A stretch of 64,000 nucleotides of DNA from Andrena cerasifolii. Taxonomy: Eukaryota > Arthropoda > Insecta > Hymenoptera > Andrenidae. The notes below the pieces were generated by a model. That model did not search any database. It was not told the DNA's origin and worked only from the letters and a program-made list of their open reading frames with translations. This document shows positions 49,823 through 61,904 of this stretch, piece by piece. The stretch is from the NCBI RefSeq assembly GCF_050908995.1, contig NC_135118.1:21895501-21959500 (forward strand), written 5' to 3'. The first letter of the stretch is position 1, and every line of letters starts with the position of its first letter. The translations under genes and the position numbers were made by a program.

Positions 49823-51005
49823 CAACGGACGCGCGAATAAATTTAACGTGCGCCAAATGCATCGCGAGAAGCTTGCGGAGAATGCAAAATGGGGGAGCAC
49901 TGTCACGAGCATTTCATTCTGCGCATTTCCTTCACTTTGATGTTTAAATTGTTTACCCTCTGTATGATATTTTCCTTGAGCTTGCACCACAATTTACCCC
50001 ATTAACTCATTATTATTCATTTATTTTATGCTCGGGGTAAACCGTTTGATACGAAAGGAAACAAGAGAAGTCTGATGAACAAAGAGATTGTATATTGTAA
50101 AATAAAATGTGCAGCTATGGTTGTGAGGAGGAGAGGTAATGTTAAAGAAAAAGACAGAAATATAGAACAGAGGTTATTAAATTGCATGTAGCAGAGGGTA
50201 CAGAATGTTTAAAGGCAGGGAATGAAATACTGGCAATGTCAGTATTTACTGTAAAGCGTTCGATAAACAGTTGAAGAAATGTTAACTGAAAGGGGGAGTA
50301 AAGTAAATTATTTTAGTTCAATTTTTAAAGGAACGCATATTTATTAGATTTCTGATACCTCGTCTGCTTTACATTGCTTTTTAGTTACAATTCGATTTTG
50401 TCTGTTCAGATCCGTTTACTATTTCTTTGTTATGTAACCGAGTCCGTTCTTTGATTTTCAGGCTAGAATTTATAAGTATCTGCCTACCTGTTTCCGTTTT
50501 TAATCATTCTTGGTATTGGAAAAGTTTCGCTGAAAGCTTTCTTCGTTACTATGTTAGAGTCTCTTGTGGGAGTAAGTTATGATACATTCGTGGCTGACTA
50601 ATGCTTGAGTTGTACTACTTGACTTCTGCAATTCCTGCTTATACTACTGGCCGAGGTTTCCGTGGCCCCTGAATTTTCGTTCAACTTTGAAAACGTACTT
50701 TTTCGAGCTCGTTCCTCCTAGGACAATAGCAGTGACGTTAATTACTGAAGTACTTAGTATAAGAAGCACCGATAGAACCAATTTTTACTCTTTTATCCGA
50801 GAGGTTCCTGAAACAGTAAAAAGTAAAGTGTCACAGAATGCCTGCATATTTATTAAAGAAACAGGTAGGGCCAAAAACTCTGCTATTTCCTACAAATAGA
50901 CTATACAATGAAGAAGAAGTGATAAAAACTATTCTCTGAACCGTATGTTAATTAATGATGAACGCCTCGAACATTCAGCGTTTCCCTAAAACAAGTTTCA
51001 ATTCA
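49823..51005. other. AT-rich unique DNA
   Basis: The frame 50687-50899 has no recognised features. I see no gene. Confidence 0.45.
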
Positions 51006-51862
51006 TAGGGGAGACCGGGGTAAAGTGAACCTCGGGGTAAAATGAGCTTCCTTAATTTGTTCTTTAACAAAAGAATAAATTTACAAATTTTGGTGACGTA
51101 ATAAATGCATGTAATATAAGAATGATAATTATGCACGTTCAGATATCGAAAAATGGAAATTCATTTAAAAAATTAGAAATTAATTTTTAGACTTCCAGTT
51201 GGTTTTCTTTTCAATTTAGCTTTTTGGATAAATGAGTCTTAAACGTGTTATTTTAACTCCAAATTTTTTCTGCGTGTTTAAAACAAGCTTATAAACATAC
51301 ACGTGCAGGCGTTTGCCAAAACATTGATTCTAACTTTATTAAATAATTAATTTTCCACTGAGTACATATTCGGGGTAAAGTGACCGGGGTAAACTGAGCT
51401 GCAAATGGCTGCTAAGAACCAATGCGCAAGTGATGTGCGCAATATCCTAATCTGTCAGCTGGCTAGAAAACTACCCGGCGTGGTAGAACAGAAATTAACC
51501 CAAAAAAATGAAATATCTGTCACAGTTTTTGACCACCACGGTGGAAAAAAGCCAGAAGCTGCCGTGCTAAACATGTCATTCCACGGGGTTAATATTTACC
51601 TATATCCTTAATTAAAGTTCTTATTTTGTTGCATCTCACTTTACCCCGGATAGGAGTTCATTTTACCCCATACCACTTGCATCGTTTCTTTCAAGTTGAA
51701 TTTTAATGTACTCTAAGTTTATTTTAAGTATTGCTATTCGTTATTTATCAACAGTAATATTTAAATTACATTATAAACCTATTTCCACGCATTTTTATTG
51801 AAAGGGACAAATTTTATTCGACTTCAAACTTTTTGGGGCTCGCTTTACCCCGGTCTCCCCTA
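51006..51862. mobile_element. TA-flanked TIR element (853 bp), GGGGAGACCGGGGTAAAGTGA family, copy A
   Basis: The termini GGGGAGACCGGGGTAAAGTGA (51008) and TCGCTTTACCCCGGTCTCCCC (ending 51860) are flanked by TA. Internal GGGGTAAAGTGA motifs recur near 51370, 51650 and both ends. One short open frame (51405-51611, 68 aa) has no recognised domain. The copy at 53250 aligns to it in reverse orientation along almost its whole length. Confidence 0.9.
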
Positions 51863-53247
51863 AATCTAGAAATACATTTTGAATTTCCTAAACAATATTA
51901 CTGTCATCAAGTGAAATGTAAATTTAAAAAAAAATTACCAATTTATCAAATGCTCTTACTTTTGATCATCCACGGTTGAATCAATACGATCAAATGGCAA
52001 ACATGGAGCAGTCATTTGAAACCCAATCCGTACTAGCCCACTGACACTTGCAAGTTTAGAAACACCTCGTGCTTTCATACTTGTTTAATACACTCAATGT
52101 CTATCACAAAGTTAATTACCAAATCTCCCACCGCATACCTATTTTCCAGCGTGCAAGTCCAGTCTCCTCGCGTTCCTCTCCAAAACTAAAAACCGATCGG
52201 ACATGCAGATAATCCCCAGCGAGCTCATTCCTCGAATTCATCTGAAAAGCGTTGTTTCGCTAGCACACAGTGGCCTCCTTCGTCGAGCGCATCGCGCGCG
52301 CGTTAGATCGAAATCACGCGTGATAAAAGCGGCGCGCGATGTGACCCCGCGGCTGAATGGAAACTGGCCGTATTACAGCTGCGCTGGATCTCCGGCCGCC
52401 CGGTTCCGTTTTTAAAGGGAAATTGTGGCCCAGCCTCGCTGCCTCGATCGTTCATCGTGTGTATTTTCGAGCTCAGCCGCCATCGGTTACATTACATCGT
52501 GCGTTACGGCCTCTTTTATACGCGCCGGCGATCGATGGATCAGCAGCATTGTCTCCGGGTCCAGGGCACGTGAATAGGGACGACGGTATCAATCGGGGCG
52601 CCGGGGAAAGTCGATCGGTTCGGACATGGTTCTTCATCGCGAATGCGAGTGGGCGTTTGATGAAGAGTAATCCCGCGATGGGATCAGGAAAAAAAAAAGG
52701 AGCAGGATTGGACGAGGCAGAGGCTCGGCGAAATTAACCCACTCTTTATTTCTCTGGCCGTAGTTGGGCGCTGTTGGAGCTTTCAGTGTTGCTTTCGCGG
52801 CTGTTATTAGGGTCCTTTTGTGTTTCGGGCACTGTTCGTGTTACTCTCACGGAAGGAGGTGAAAAGGAATGTTGAAAGGTGGTTTTTTGGCGCAGCTGAA
52901 AGTGGAAGGTGTAATGGGGGATGAAGGGAATTGAGAAGCTGTGAGGGAAGAGGTTATAGAGGCTAATTACTAATCAGGGTTGCATCTCTTGCTTGGTTGT
53001 AGGTACCTAATTGGTGGACAGCGATAGAGGGGGAAGTGGAATGCTTGAAGGATTAATTTTTTATGATCGAATCTTTCTCACAAGTGTAATCACGTGTGTA
53101 GAATATGCAGCTGCATCTTTTTTTTTAAATTTAGTTGGTAAAGGAATTTATTTATGCGGCTCAGGTTTTGTTTTGAATTGGATATTCTGCGATAAGCTAG
53201 TGACCACGGTGTGACAACTGAAGTCTTGTGATATTAAGTTATTAATG
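51863..53247. other. Spacer between the two inverted element copies
   Basis: 52.2-52.75 kb is CpG-rich with two long overlapping frames (52203-52415 and 52357-52737). Neither has a recognised domain, and the second ends in a Lys/Glu/Ala-rich low-complexity tail. It could be a conserved regulatory block, but nothing is claimed. Confidence 0.4.
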
Positions 53248-54090
53248 TAGGGGAAACCGGGGCAAAGTGACGCGAGGAAAGTTTGAAGTCGAATAAAATT
53301 TTTCCCTTTTAATAAAAATGTGTGGAAATAGATTTATAATATAATTTGAACATTACTATTGATTAATGACGAATAGCAATTCTTAAAATAAACTTTAAGT
53401 ATATTAAAATTCAACTTGAAGAGAAAATGTCGAAACGACCACTTTACCCCATATATGGGGTAAAGTGAGCTGAAATAAAATACGAGTTTTAATTAAGGAT
53501 TTAGGTAATTATTAACCCCTGGGATGACGCGTGTAGCACGTCAGTTTCTGTCTTTTTTTTAACCGTGGTTGTCAAAAATTGTGGCAGATTTTTTATTTTT
53601 TTTAAGTAGATTCTGTTCCATCGCGCCGCGTGGTTTCCCAGCTAGCTGACAGGTTAGGTTATTGCGCACATCAATCGCGCATCTTTTCTTTGCAGCTCAG
53701 TTTACCCTGGTCACTTAGCCCCGAATGTGTACTCAGTGGAAAATTAATTATTTAATAATGTTAGGATCAATGTTTTCTCAAACGCTTGTACATGTATGTT
53801 TATAAGCTTGTTATGAATGCGCATAAAAAATTTGGAGTTAAAATAACACGTTTAAGACTCATTTATCCAAAAAGCTAAATTGAAAAGAAAACCAATTGGA
53901 AGTCTCTAAAATTTAATTTTTATATTTTTAAATGAATTTCCATTTTTCGACATCTGAATGTGCATAATTATCATTGTGGTATTACACACATTTATTACGT
54001 CAGCAAAATTTGTAAATATATTCTATTGTTATAGAATAAATTACGAAAGCTAATTTTACCCCGAGGTTCACTTTGCCCCGGTCTCCCCTA
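53248..54090. mobile_element. TA-flanked TIR element (839 bp), same family, copy B, inverted
   Basis: The termini GGGGAAACCGGGGCAAAGTGA (53250) and TTCACTTTGCCCCGGTCTCCCC (ending 54088) have TA on both sides. Its sequence is the diverged reverse complement of copy A. For example, the segment AAAACCAATTGGAAG corresponds to CTTCCAGTTGGTTTT in copy A. The equivalent of copy A's 68-aa frame is disrupted here. The two copies form an 0.85-kb inverted repeat around a spacer of about 1.4 kb. Confidence 0.9.
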
Positions 54091-54094
54091 GATA

Positions 54095-54693
54095 CAGTGG
54101 CGGACGAAAGAAAGCTTGCAACCTTTAAAATCGCATAACTTTTTTTATAATTGATCCAAACGACATAAGTCTTTTTTTGAGAAGCTAGAAGGATTAGTTT
54201 GCTAAGTGACGTGTTTCGTCGTTTTGAAAAAAAAATTCAGTTAGTCGAAATATCAAAAAATAAAAAATAGTAAATATCGTTTTTTAAACTTTTTTTGTGA
54301 GCCTGTAATGAAAATTCAAAAAACCCGTTTGTAGATTGAAGTTAGTTCTTTTCATGCCAAAAATTTCATCAAAATCGGTTAACGATTCTCTGAGCTATGA
54401 ACGCTTAAAGATCGCAGAGTAAGGTCGAAAATCGCTGATTTAGGGAATTTCTCAATTTTCGGGTTACAAACAGATTTTTTTAATATTCATTACAGGCTCA
54501 CAAAAAAAGTTTAAAAAACGATATTTACTATTTTTTCTTGCTATTTCGACTAATTGCATTTTTTCAAAACGGCGAGATACGTCACTTAGCAAACTAATCT
54601 TTCTAGCTTCTCAAAAAAGACTATGTCCTTTGGACTAATTATAAAAAATTTATGCGATTTTAAAGGTTGTAAACTTTCTTTTGTCCGCCACTG
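54095..54693. mobile_element. Fold-back element (599 bp), CAGTGGCGGAC ends
   Basis: The left end CAGTGGCGGACGAAAGAAAG and the right end CTTTCTTTTGTCCGCCACTG are inverted. The arms match for over 200 bp, for example TAAATATCGTTTTTTAAACT against AGTTTAAAAAACGATATTTA. TA precedes the left end; CA follows the right, possibly a decayed TA. Ends of the CAGTGG type fit the Tc1/mariner group. It lies only a few bases from the end of the previous element. Confidence 0.87.
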
Positions 54694-55157
54694 CATATAC
54701 GGAAAGATTGTTTTCGAACTTCCGTTCGATAATTGTCGCAAGTGAAGCTAAGTAATTTAATAATAATTTATAAAAAGTACTCCAATGATTTAGACGAAAA
54801 AATTGAGGCAACTTTATCTATTTAAACTTCGGCTTCGATATAAGAAACCAGTTTTAGAATTTATCGCGCATGAAAGCAGTTCGATAAAACGGTGGGCAAC
54901 GATAGGAGATTTGCCATTTATCGACGGTGTTTAATACATCGTCCAGCACTTCGACGCAACTGGCTCCGCGAGGCGCGTGTTTTTCTCTATTTAACCCGTA
55001 CATATCGCGAGAAAAGTAACGGTATTATAAGTTTGCCGGTTTTATGAAGCAGGCCGCAGGTGGAATCGTTTTTCCGTTAAATTATCGGAGAACGCATTAC
55101 GTAAACCGGTCGAAACAGCAAATCACGAAAATATAAGGCGTTCCGTGAAATTGGGGT
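54694..55157. other. Unique non-coding DNA
   Basis: Spacer between the fold-back element and the 23-bp-period array. I see nothing in it. Confidence 0.4.
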
Positions 55158-55700
55158 ACATTTGGAGTTGGATATCGGGTGAATATTTGAACGAAACCCG
55201 ATTGAATTTTCAATTGAAAATTAACCAAAATTTTCGAGGAAAACTTGACCGAATTTTCAAGCGGAATTGGGCTGAATTCTCCAAGAAAAACCTACGGAAT
55301 TTTCGAAATGTGGTCGACCGAGTTATCGAATGAAAATTGATCGAATTTCCAAAGGAAAATACATCGAATCCTCGATGGCAAATCGGTCGGATTCTTGAAT
55401 GAAAGTGGGTCGAATTCTCGAAGGAAACTTGACCGAATTCTTGAAGGCAGATCGATCGAGTTCCCGAATGAAAATTCGTCAAATTTCCAAACGAAAATTA
55501 TCCAAATTTCCGAACGGAATTCGGCCGAAGTCTGTAACGAAATTTGACAAAAGCTTCGAGTGAATATCAACCGAGCTTTTCAACGAGAATTAATTGAATT
55601 TTCTAACGAACAAATAAAAAACAAATTTCCGAAGGAAAATCGACTGAATTGAAAATTCAGCAAATTCGCCAACGAAAACTAGCCGAAGTTTTCAATGAGA
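55158..55700 (+). repeat. Degenerate 23-bp tandem array, about 22 units
   Basis: The unit is roughly GACCGAATTTTCGAANGAAAATT. Core GAATT-like starts fall at 55181, 55204, 55251, 55274, 55297, 55320, 55343, 55366, 55390, 55412, 55435, 55458, 55481, 55504, 55527, 55550, 55573 and 55596. Spacing is 23 bp with only one 24/22 wobble, although units differ at many bases. The Phe/Ser/Arg-rich minus-strand frames (55210-55482 and 55292-55570) are produced by the repeat. Confidence 0.9.
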
Positions 55701-56865
55701 GCGAACACGATCATTTCGTGTTAGCGCACGATTATTAATCATTAGCGGTTCCAGTGGCTCACCGCGGTTGGCAATATGTAATGAACTTCGTTCACCCACA
55801 GCGTGTATCGTATTGTTCGATTTTAATAGACAATTTATCGCGGCTTGTATGCGTGCCACGTTAAATCTTGATTTACGCAACGGCTAGGTTGAAATATGCT
55901 TTCGTTTGCATCGGCTATTAGCCGTTATGGGCACAAAAGCTTTAGAAACAATGAACGTGAAATTATCGCCACCAATTTATTATCAATTCAGAAACTTTTA
56001 AGAATTCCAGCCAGTGACTAAATAAATCAGCACCATTTTAAAACTGTCCAGCACCAAATTTGTAGAACCCAATGATCTCCACTTCAATAACTAAATAACG
56101 CTTACAAAATTTGCGATGTCGTGAAAATGTGAAACCCAATGAAATCTATAAAATTAACCAGTCGAAATGTTTTCAAATAATAATTTGTATTTTGTATTTC
56201 CGCGTGTATATACCATGGGGAAGAGTTTCAAATAAAGAGCATTTTTAAAATTTGTTCGCCTCGAAAGTATATCGTGCAAGAAATCTTTTAATAATTCAGA
56301 CAGAAAATTTCATGGAATGTGCTGCTACGTTTTGTGAGACGCCCCGTATATCCCCGACGTGCATTTGAATACGTACTCGACCATATCACGGCGAATTCTC
56401 GTTTTTCAGATTGCTCCCAAAGGAAAATCGTTTCCGGCTCGCTACGCTGGGGGTTTCACCTTTTGTTTTCCCGTATTAGCATCGGCATTACGACATTTCG
56501 CTGTCCGTTTTAACGATTCGTTTTTGCACTGCGCCAGTTTCGTCGCGCGACACGTATAGGGTGTATCGTAGCCGATGGTGCAAATAGAACAATCGTGATT
56601 TAACATGGAAGAATAGGTCGAAAATATAAAATAAAATGTTTGCGCTGATGGTATTTTGAAGATTTGCTAGAAGTTTTTTTTTTAAATAGAAATTTATATT
56701 GTTCTTGTGGTAAAATTATCATAAATACTTACTGGCTTGAATTAAACCATCATATATCTCATCGTCGAACTCTCATAGTTAATATTCTCGGTTACAGGGT
56801 CGACTGATTTTACGCCCTTCATTTTAACATCACGTAACTTTGAAAATTCCCTGACCTGAGAAAAA
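55701..56865. other. Unique non-coding DNA
   Basis: Two short overlapping + frames near 56319-56559 are not recognised. I see no gene. Confidence 0.4.
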
Positions 56866-57394
56866 TCGGAACCAGATTATCTAAAATCAAAAAACAAAAA
56901 AGATTTCGTTTGTATATTAATGTATCCTCAGATTAACGAAGGGAATTTTCCGAAATATTAATGTAAAACAAAATGGCGACTATTTAAAGCTGAAATCCTG
57001 ATTTTTTCGCGTGATTTTTGCATGAAAAAAATCAGGATTTCAACTTTAAATAGCCGCCATTTTGTTTTAAATTAATATTTCGGAAAATTCTCTCCGTCAA
57101 TCGGAGGATACATTAATATACTAACGAAATCTTTTTTGCTTTTTGATTTTAGATAATCTGGTTCCGATTGGCAGTGCTCACCCCAAAAGCAAATTTTTAA
57201 AAAGACTTCTTGGATATGGGTTGTCACTTTATTATAAACGTAAATATTTTTCTACGAAAAAATTACCAAATGTTCTTTAAATGTCGCTCTTTTAAGTGCA
57301 AAAAGTTCTGTAAGCATATATGCTTCCGCGTTTTCAAAAAAAATTCACAAACATTCGCCTGTTTTCAGCCGCCTGACTAGGTATAACCCCTTAA
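56866..57394. mobile_element. Palindromic TTAA-flanked element, copy 1 (left arm truncated)
   Basis: Two arms are inverted around about 57020: GGAACCAGATTATCTAAAATC on the left against its reverse complement near 57150, and GCTATTT-type/AAATAGCCGCCATTTTG pairs in the middle. The right end reads CGCCTGACTAGGTATAACCCC followed by TTAA (57391-57394). The left arm stops at 56866, missing the terminal 180 bp or so that copy 2 has. The TTAA boundary suggests a piggyBac-type mechanism, with no transposase. Confidence 0.8.
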
Positions 57395-58447
57395 GCAAGC
57401 CATTTTCCCCAATACACGATTACCTGCAGCACGAAGCCCTTAAACCCCGGTCCCACGCAGCCCACCTTACACCGAAATTACCGTAAAACGCGCATCCTTC
57501 CAATCCAGCTAATCGCGACGCAGAAATCGGCGATCACCTCAATTGCCGTGTAAACCACCAGGGAGTGGTGATCGCGGGCTGTAGCGAGGTACCGTAACGC
57601 GCCCCTATCTTGTTCCCTGTTCAACCCCCGCTGTTCCGTCGCGACCAAAAACTCGTGGAAAAGCCTGGCGGCCCCCAGTTTCGTCCACGCCTAATGAAAA
57701 TTAATGGCACACCCTGCCCAGCCGCCGCTGGCACGGGCTAAAAATCGCGCGAACAAGGGGGCGCGGGCGGGCAGCGATCATGATTTAATACGTCCCAGCA
57801 GCCACCAACCCCTTCTGTCGCCCCTCGAGGGGGAGGGAGTAATACGCCGTAAATAAAGGGGCTGCCCCGATGACGTATGAATATTCGACGTCGTACATCT
57901 GGCGAACGTGCTTCCCCACCCTACGAAGAATTTCGCCCCTTTCCTCGATTTCCGAAGGAGGATCACGTTTCCGGCTCGAGTGCCCGACCGGATATGATGC
58001 ATCGAGCTGTTCTGGGGGACGGTGATCCTCGAGAAGCGCACCCTCCCCCGCTTTTCCTTCCCCAAGATATCGGTGGATGGGATGGAGTTTGAGTCATGGG
58101 GTCGCGTGAAGGGGAGCTGGATAGCGATGAGCATTTCATTCGGGAAGTTTTTTTTATAGTATTTAGGTATTTATTCCAGAGCATTGGAGAGGACCACGGA
58201 AAATTTGTACTGCTCTAGATTGTTTTTTTATTATTTGAATTTTTTTATAAAAGCAGATGACTGGATTTTTTTTTTTGAATACTAATTCTCAATCTTTCAA
58301 CACTTCATCACCAAATACCGAAACCAGCGGGGCGCCACTGATGCGCTAAGCGCATCATGGGCCGTTCCCAAACGGTTCGAGGGACTGCACGGAAGACGGT
58401 GTCTGGGTCAGTTTTGACCCGTAGTAGCTGCGCCACTATGTGTGTTT

Positions 58448-58717
58448 TACTGTGGTTTGCAACAATGTTGACTCTCTGCTGCGGAATTCCCCAATTCTCC
58501 ACTTGTACCTACGAGTTCTTAGCGGCACACGCTGCATCCCCTCTAGCTCTCTTCGTCACGCGGTGCTGCTGACCTATTCGTTGACGTGACGCGTCGGCCA
58601 ATAGCGACAATACGTGTGCTTACCTCTATCACTCTGTTAGAGAACCGTGGGCCTATGAGGATACACTCGATCGGACCACCAAGTTTCTGCTCGTCAACAT
58701 TTTTGCAAACCACAGTA
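58448..58717. repeat. 25-bp inverted repeat, 220-bp loop
   Basis: TACTGTGGTTTGCAACAATG with the next five bases (58448-58472) is the reverse complement of 58693-58717 at 24 of 25 positions. Complementarity does not extend clearly on either side. It may be the residue of a transposon terminus pair. Confidence 0.6.
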
Positions 58718-59302
58718 GATGGCGTTCTTTTTGGTACACAGAGTGCGTTTGATTCTCGGACACGAAAAGCACTTAAATGGCAACAGAACCTCCTAGGCGC
58801 TGCCTCTATCTTCCTTGCGCGATGCGCGACGGAGGGGCCGGCTCTTTCCTTGCATGAGTGCGGTTGGTGTCCGCAATTTGTTGTCTCGTCCATGAAACTC
58901 TCATTAGCCTTTCCCCTCCGTGCCTCTTCAGTCTTCTTCGTACCAATTTTCATACCACTCCGCTACTCCGCATTCTACAGCTTCCAGTCAGTCACGTCTA
59001 CTCCTTCCCGTCGCACCTCCAAATTTCAAGCCTCCTTCTTCTATACCTCCGCGTTCTTTTACAACTCCTTCTCGGGTAACGCTTGTTCTGTATCAATCCC
59101 TATCGTCCTTTTAAAGTGCCCCTAAAACCTTTATTTTTCACCACTTTCGCAGCTCTTGGTCTCAATCTGTTTTACGTTTTAATTTTCAAGGTTAGGTGCA
59201 AAGAACCACAATGGACCTCGCATTTTACACATTACATTTTCTACATTGCTTTATCTTTGTTAAAATTGTATTTAACCTACTTTCTTGGTGCGATGTAGAC
59301 GT

Positions 59303-59324
59303 TAATAATAATAATAATAATAAT
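59303..59324 (+). repeat. (TAA)n microsatellite
   Basis: Seven uninterrupted TAA units. Confidence 0.95.
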
Positions 59325-61182
59325 TCATGCTTTTGATTTTTAAGGTTTTCTCTGTTGTCCTCGGTGGCGGTAGGTACATTTGGGTCCGAAAGAACCTAGA
59401 CACCGCTCGGCCAAAGGGTAGCAGGTCGACTGCCACGGGGGTGGTTTGTACTCGGTGCTTGCGTTTTTTCGTGTTAGTTTTGGCTGGGAGTAAATTAAGT
59501 GTATTCCTACACCAGCTGAGCATTCGTTGCAAATTCCATGCTTCTCTTACATATCTATCGTCGTTCTAAAATTCCCTCCCCTCAGATTTCCACTCTCCCG
59601 TCCTATCTCCCTTGCAAACCGGTCGCCAAATTCTACATTCTCCAACACAATACCTAATTCCTCTCTAATCCCCATGTTACTCCCACTATTCGGTATCCTC
59701 GCTTCTTGATCGTTTGCCTTGTGCCATCCTTACACATTTAGATTTTATAACAGCCGGCAACTGCACCAACCCCCATTTTCTCTACGATGCGCACTAATTT
59801 AGAATTACTGTACTCCTTTTCTAGTACGCATGCAGTCGATATAATAGCAATAATTACAAGCGTGCGAAGCTTAAGGCCAAAACCAAATATATAAATATCA
59901 ACCTTCACAATTTCTACCCTCCTTCCTCAACCTCTTTACACCTGCGGACCGGCGAAACTGCTTAAGAGAAATATTTCGCGGACTGGCTGACGGCTAAGAC
60001 AGAAATAAAAACCGATGTATAAATAGTATTTTATTTATTAAATCTAACGTTATAAAATTACAATTTAATTCAATTTAATTTCTTTTTATTTAATGTAGCA
60101 ACTACATGCGTCGGACGAAATTGTTCGCGGACTGGCACCGGCAACTTTCAGCTCCAGAACCATATAATACATTCGCCAAGCATATTCCCTTCGCTCCATT
60201 GAGTACCTACCAATTCAAAACAACCCCTCGCAGCCCTGTATTCTTCTGCTACCACCCTGACGCCACCGAACGAAAGCGAGAACCCAGCCGTGCGTATTTC
60301 GCGACTGATCATTTCGGTGTGTCCACGGGTGTCACGTGACTGTCAAAGAGCGCGACGCGGCCTGTTACAGCAGCATCATTTTATCGAAAAAGCTGCAGCA
60401 CGTGGAACGGGAAGATATCTTCCTGTATCACGATCGTACGGCTGACGGGATAATTGTCACAGAGTAACAGCAACGCCATCTATTAATAAATCAGTAACGG
60501 GTGGCGCTTGCTCGTTGCCCTTTGATTTCGCGAACGCCCCCCTCAATTACGTTTAATCAGGGCCATTTCGCAAAACTTGAATCCCCCCCCGACCCGTCCA
60601 AACGAATCGCTCTCGCTGCGATCCTGAAAGCGCCTCGACCCATCGTGTCCGTTCGTTGAATTCAACCGGAAAAGCGGCGATTCGAACGCACTCGGCCGAT
60701 GGCGCAACCCCCGCGCTCTAATCAACCGGCGTGACTTTTTTAATCGACGATGACGATGAAATAATTTTACAGCGCGCTGGCGGAACGGGCTCAAATGGAC
60801 GGGGGATTTTTATGCACGCGCGCTGGATGATACGTCGGGTCGACGGTGGATCTTCAATTTTTGATTTCATGGCTGCGAGCTCTCGTATTTCACTTTCCGG
60901 GATGAAAGTGTGCTTTTTAGTGTACCATGAAACGTGGAGGGTTCGTAGAAATGTTGGACGTGTCTGAAAGTGCAGGTACATCGTTTGTGGGTCTTACGAG
61001 TTAGATTTATTATTGTTGTATATAGGTGGTTTGTTGCTATATAAAATGAAAAGTCGAACAATGTGTCGGAGCCGGTGAAATGGATTTCTGTTCGAGTTTT
61101 GTAATACGAATAGCTGTGGTAATACAATTTCAAGGCCACTGATTGAACAAATTCAACGAATTATTGTGTCTGTTAAATTGTC

Positions 61183-61904
61183 TTAAGGGGTTATACCTAG
61201 TCAGGCGACTGAAAAGAGGCGAATATTTGTGAATTTTTTTTTAAGAAGCGAAAGCGTATATTGTTACAAAACTTTTTGCGCTTAAAAGAGCAACATTTAA
61301 AGAACATTTGGTAATTTTTTGGTAGAAAAATATTTAAGTTTATAATAAAGTAACAACCCACATTCAAGAAGCCTTTTTAGAAAATTGCTTTTGCAGTGAG
61401 CACTCCCAATCGGAACCAGATTATCTAAAATCAAAAAACAAAAAAAAAGTTCGTTAGTATATTAATGTATCCTCAGATTGACGGAGAGAATTTTCCGAAA
61501 TATTCATTTAAAACAAAATGGCGGCTATTTAAAGTTGAAATGCTGATTTCTTCGTGCAAAAATCACGCAAAAAAAAACAGGATTTCAAATAGCCGACATT
61601 TTGTTTTAAATGAATATTTCGGAAAATTTCCTCCGTCATTCTGAGGATACATTAATATACTAACGAAATCTTTTTTGTTTTTTGATTTTGGATTATCTGG
61701 TTCCGAATGGCAGTGCTCACCGCAAAACCAAATTTTTAGAAATGCTTTTTGGATGTCGGTTGTTACTTTATTATAAACGTAAATATTTTTCTGCGCAAAA
61801 ATTAGGAAATGTTCTTTAAATGTTGCTCTTTTAGGCGCAAAAAGTTTTGTAAGAATATATGCTTCCGCTTCTTAAAAAAAAATTCACAAATATTCGCCTC
61901 TTTT
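61183..61904. mobile_element. Palindromic TTAA-flanked element, copy 2 (right terminus missing)
   Basis: This starts TTAA then GGGGTTATACCTAGTCAGGCG, the reverse complement of copy 1's right end. It is an imperfect palindrome of about 720 bp centred near 61565. The right arm ends at TTCGCCTCTTTTAAAAG without the expected terminal GCCTGACTAGG block. Segments such as CTTTATTATAAACGTAAATATTTTTCT are shared with copy 1. Confidence 0.85.

Larger units (their letters stand above)
57395..61182. other. Unique DNA between two copies of the palindromic element
   Basis: The longest frame is 58586-59125 (179 aa). It begins among Thr/Ile-rich sequence and becomes Ser/Phe/Pro-rich, with no recognised domain. 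Other frames overlap it. An inverted 25-bp repeat lies at 58448-58472 / 58693-58717. No gene is supported. Confidence 0.4.

Noticed and set aside
52357..52737. 126-residue open frame in CpG-rich DNA
   Set aside because: It overlaps another frame of similar quality and ends in low-complexity sequence. Composition explains it.
55210..55570. Two Phe/Ser-rich minus-strand frames with internal repeats
   Set aside because: They derive from the 23-bp tandem array. 23 is not a multiple of three, so no amino-acid repeat is maintained by selection.
58586..59125. 179-residue open frame
   Set aside because: No recognisable domain; it becomes Ser/Phe/Pro-rich, overlaps other frames, and lacks exon signals. 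It remains a weak possibility only.
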